The notes under the pieces: generated by a model
Seen by the model: only the letters and a program-made list of their open reading frames with translations
What the model was told of the DNA's origin: nothing
The model's database searches: none
Position numbers and translations under genes: made by a program
Shown: positions 34,353 to 35,053 of the stretch, piece after piece
Numbering within the stretch: position 1 is the first letter of the stretch
Layout: the number at the start of each line of letters is the position of its first letter
Assembly (NCBI GenBank): GCA_012960345.1
Contig: DUBL01000304.1
Span: 1 to 35,053, forward strand
Direction: 5' to 3'
DNA: 35,053 bases
From: Gammaproteobacteria bacterium
Lineage (GTDB): Bacteria > Pseudomonadota > Gammaproteobacteria > Arenicellales > UBA868

Positions 34353-34720
34353 TGGTTGTCCAACATCTTCCAGTGCTGCTCTAGGCTGTACCGAAGGGTT
34401 TTATTTGAAGTGCTGACCGCTTGCCTCCGCGCCATCACTAACACATCGTTGCCCGCGATGCGCTTTTGCGCAGCTCGAAAGGATTCCCGAACCAGTCGTT
34501 TGATGCGGTTTCGATCTACGGCCCGCGCCGCGGTTCGCCGGGACACCGTTAGCCCGAGTCGCGCATAGCCGAACGGGTTCGGCTTCACCACTAACCTAAA
34601 GCAGTCGTCGCTAGCCGGTCGTTGGCGCAATAACGCGCGGTAATCGTTAGCTTCGGTCAGACGCTGGAGCGAGCCCAATCGCTGTCCGGTACCTGGTGCC
34701 GCCCGCTGCGGATTCGTCAA
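34349..34720 (-). CDS. rnpA: Ribonuclease P protein component
   Basis: This basic protein of 123 residues is the protein cofactor of RNase P. The signature [13 protein letters not shown] and [17 protein letters not shown] are present. No ATG lies in the usual place: the frame opens with TTG 34720, which overlaps the rpmH stop as TTGA, so initiation is probably coupled to rpmH translation. A second TTG is found 14 codons further in. Confidence 0.96.
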   Translation of the reverse strand: MTNPQRAAPGTGQRLGSLQRLTEANDYRALLRQRPASDDCFRLVVKPNPFGYARLGLTVSRRTAARAVDRNRIKRLVRESFRAAQKRIAGNDVLVMARRQAVSTSNKTLRYSLEQHWKMLDNQ

Positions 34721-34851
34721 GCTGTCAGCCGAGACCGGCCTTTTGCTCGCCTGGCGTTAATCACAGCACGCCCACCGCGAGTGCGCATTCTCGCTCTAAA
34801 CCCGTGTGTTCTCTTGCGTTTCAGTTCGCTTGGCTGGAATGTTCGCTTCAT
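34717..34851 (-). CDS. rpmH: 50S ribosomal protein L34
   Basis: This 44-residue gene is too short for the ORF track. It reads [20 protein letters not shown] at the N-terminus, then [20 protein letters not shown] and RLTA, the full L34 sequence pattern. ATG is at 34851 and the TGA at 34717-34719 overlaps the rnpA TTG. It is the first gene of the rpmH-rnpA-yidD-yidC-mnmE run and points away from the origin. Confidence 0.98.
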   Translation of the reverse strand: MKRTFQPSELKRKRTHGFRARMRTRGGRAVINARRAKGRSRLTA

Positions 34852-34894
34852 AACGTCGTGTTGTTGCCCGCTGGCCGCGGCGAAAGGGTCGCCA

Positions 34895-34923
34895 ATCTAA
34901 ACGTTCGCACCCATTATTGTCAA
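34895..34923 (-). promoter_or_regulatory. Promoter upstream of rpmH
   Basis: On the minus strand a perfect -35 box TTGACA is followed after exactly 17 bases by TTAGAT, a weak -10 match (3 of 6). It lies 44 bases upstream of the rpmH ATG, a reasonable distance. The DnaA boxes just behind suggest that DnaA could affect it. Confidence 0.55.
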
Positions 34924-34948
34924 TAAAACAAGGGCTTCTCTCTGGTAT

Positions 34949-34985
34949 TGTGGATAACTTCTAGATGGGTTTTATCTGTGGATAA
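34949..34985 (-). promoter_or_regulatory. Two DnaA boxes, origin-side region (oriC or dnaA promoter)
   Basis: TGTGGATAA, the complement of the perfect DnaA box TTATCCACA, occurs at 34949-34957 and again at 34977-34985 in the same orientation, spaced by 28 bases. AT-rich bases surround them. In many Gammaproteobacteria such as Pseudomonas, oriC lies between rpmH and dnaA, so this is probably its rpmH-side edge. The remaining bases to 35053 hold no gene that I can see. Confidence 0.75.
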
Positions 34986-35053
34986 CTAACCCCGCTTAGT
35001 TTATAGTGTGTTGCTCTTTCCGCGCCCTCGGAAGCTGTCAAGGCTCCAGGGTT

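Overview
The window looks like a chromosomal segment from a gammaproteobacterium of moderate GC, covering one arm beside the replication origin. The right end carries the classic order rpmH-rnpA-yidD-yidC-mnmE and then mnmG-rsmG-parA-parB, all on the minus strand. Two perfect DnaA boxes lie just beyond rpmH, where oriC and dnaA would be expected. The genus cannot be told from the sequence alone.

Layout from left to right. (1) 1-5000: the C-terminal half of a Ser/Thr protein kinase, an alpha/beta hydrolase, then a plus-strand run pdhR-like regulator, rph, rdgB and gpmA, and a minus-strand thioredoxin-fold protein. (2) 5001-5995: a gene-poor kilobase holding a DUF1330 pseudogene with two in-frame stops and several small dyads. 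(3) 5996-10560: molybdenum-cofactor genes moaC-moeA, a TehB-like methyltransferase, a PhyH-family dioxygenase, moaE-moaD and the divergent moaB. moaA is not in the window. (4) 10709-11182: peroxiredoxin Bcp/PrxQ. (5) 11215-18505: a tightly overlapping ten-gene Mrp/Mnh-type cation/proton antiporter operon in the order E-F-G-DUF4040-B-C-D-D'-small protein-D''. It has three MrpD/NuoLMN-like channels and no full-length MrpA. (6) 18647-22334: Nudix hydrolase, hslR, hemJ, trmL, a DUF4213/DUF364 protein, a broken voltage-sensor/ion-channel gene and a hotdog thioesterase. (7) 22363-29471: a minus-strand operon that begins with a MotA/TolQ/ExbB-like protein and a MotB/ExbD-like protein with an unusually long coiled coil, and continues into mnmG, rsmG, parA and parB. 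(8) 29604-34851: a small orphan ORF, an M20 peptidase, mnmE, yidC, yidD, rnpA and rpmH. (9) 34852-35053: rpmH promoter and origin-side DnaA boxes.

The most interesting candidate for an undescribed system is the two-gene proton-channel motor at 26587-29471. The B subunit keeps the membrane Asp typical of MotB/ExbD/TolR. It has about 500 residues of predicted coiled coil and a short C-terminal domain I do not recognise, instead of an OmpA-like peptidoglycan anchor. It is packed directly upstream of mnmG and the ParAB genes. Other points of interest are the three-D-subunit Mrp cluster with its conserved-looking small membrane protein, a perfect FadR/PdhR-type operator just before the regulator's start codon, and two clear gene remnants that the ORF track does not show as such.

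Start sites were adjusted from the ORF track where homology or a Shine-Dalgarno sequence favoured an internal codon. All family assignments are by eye from motifs; no database search was run.
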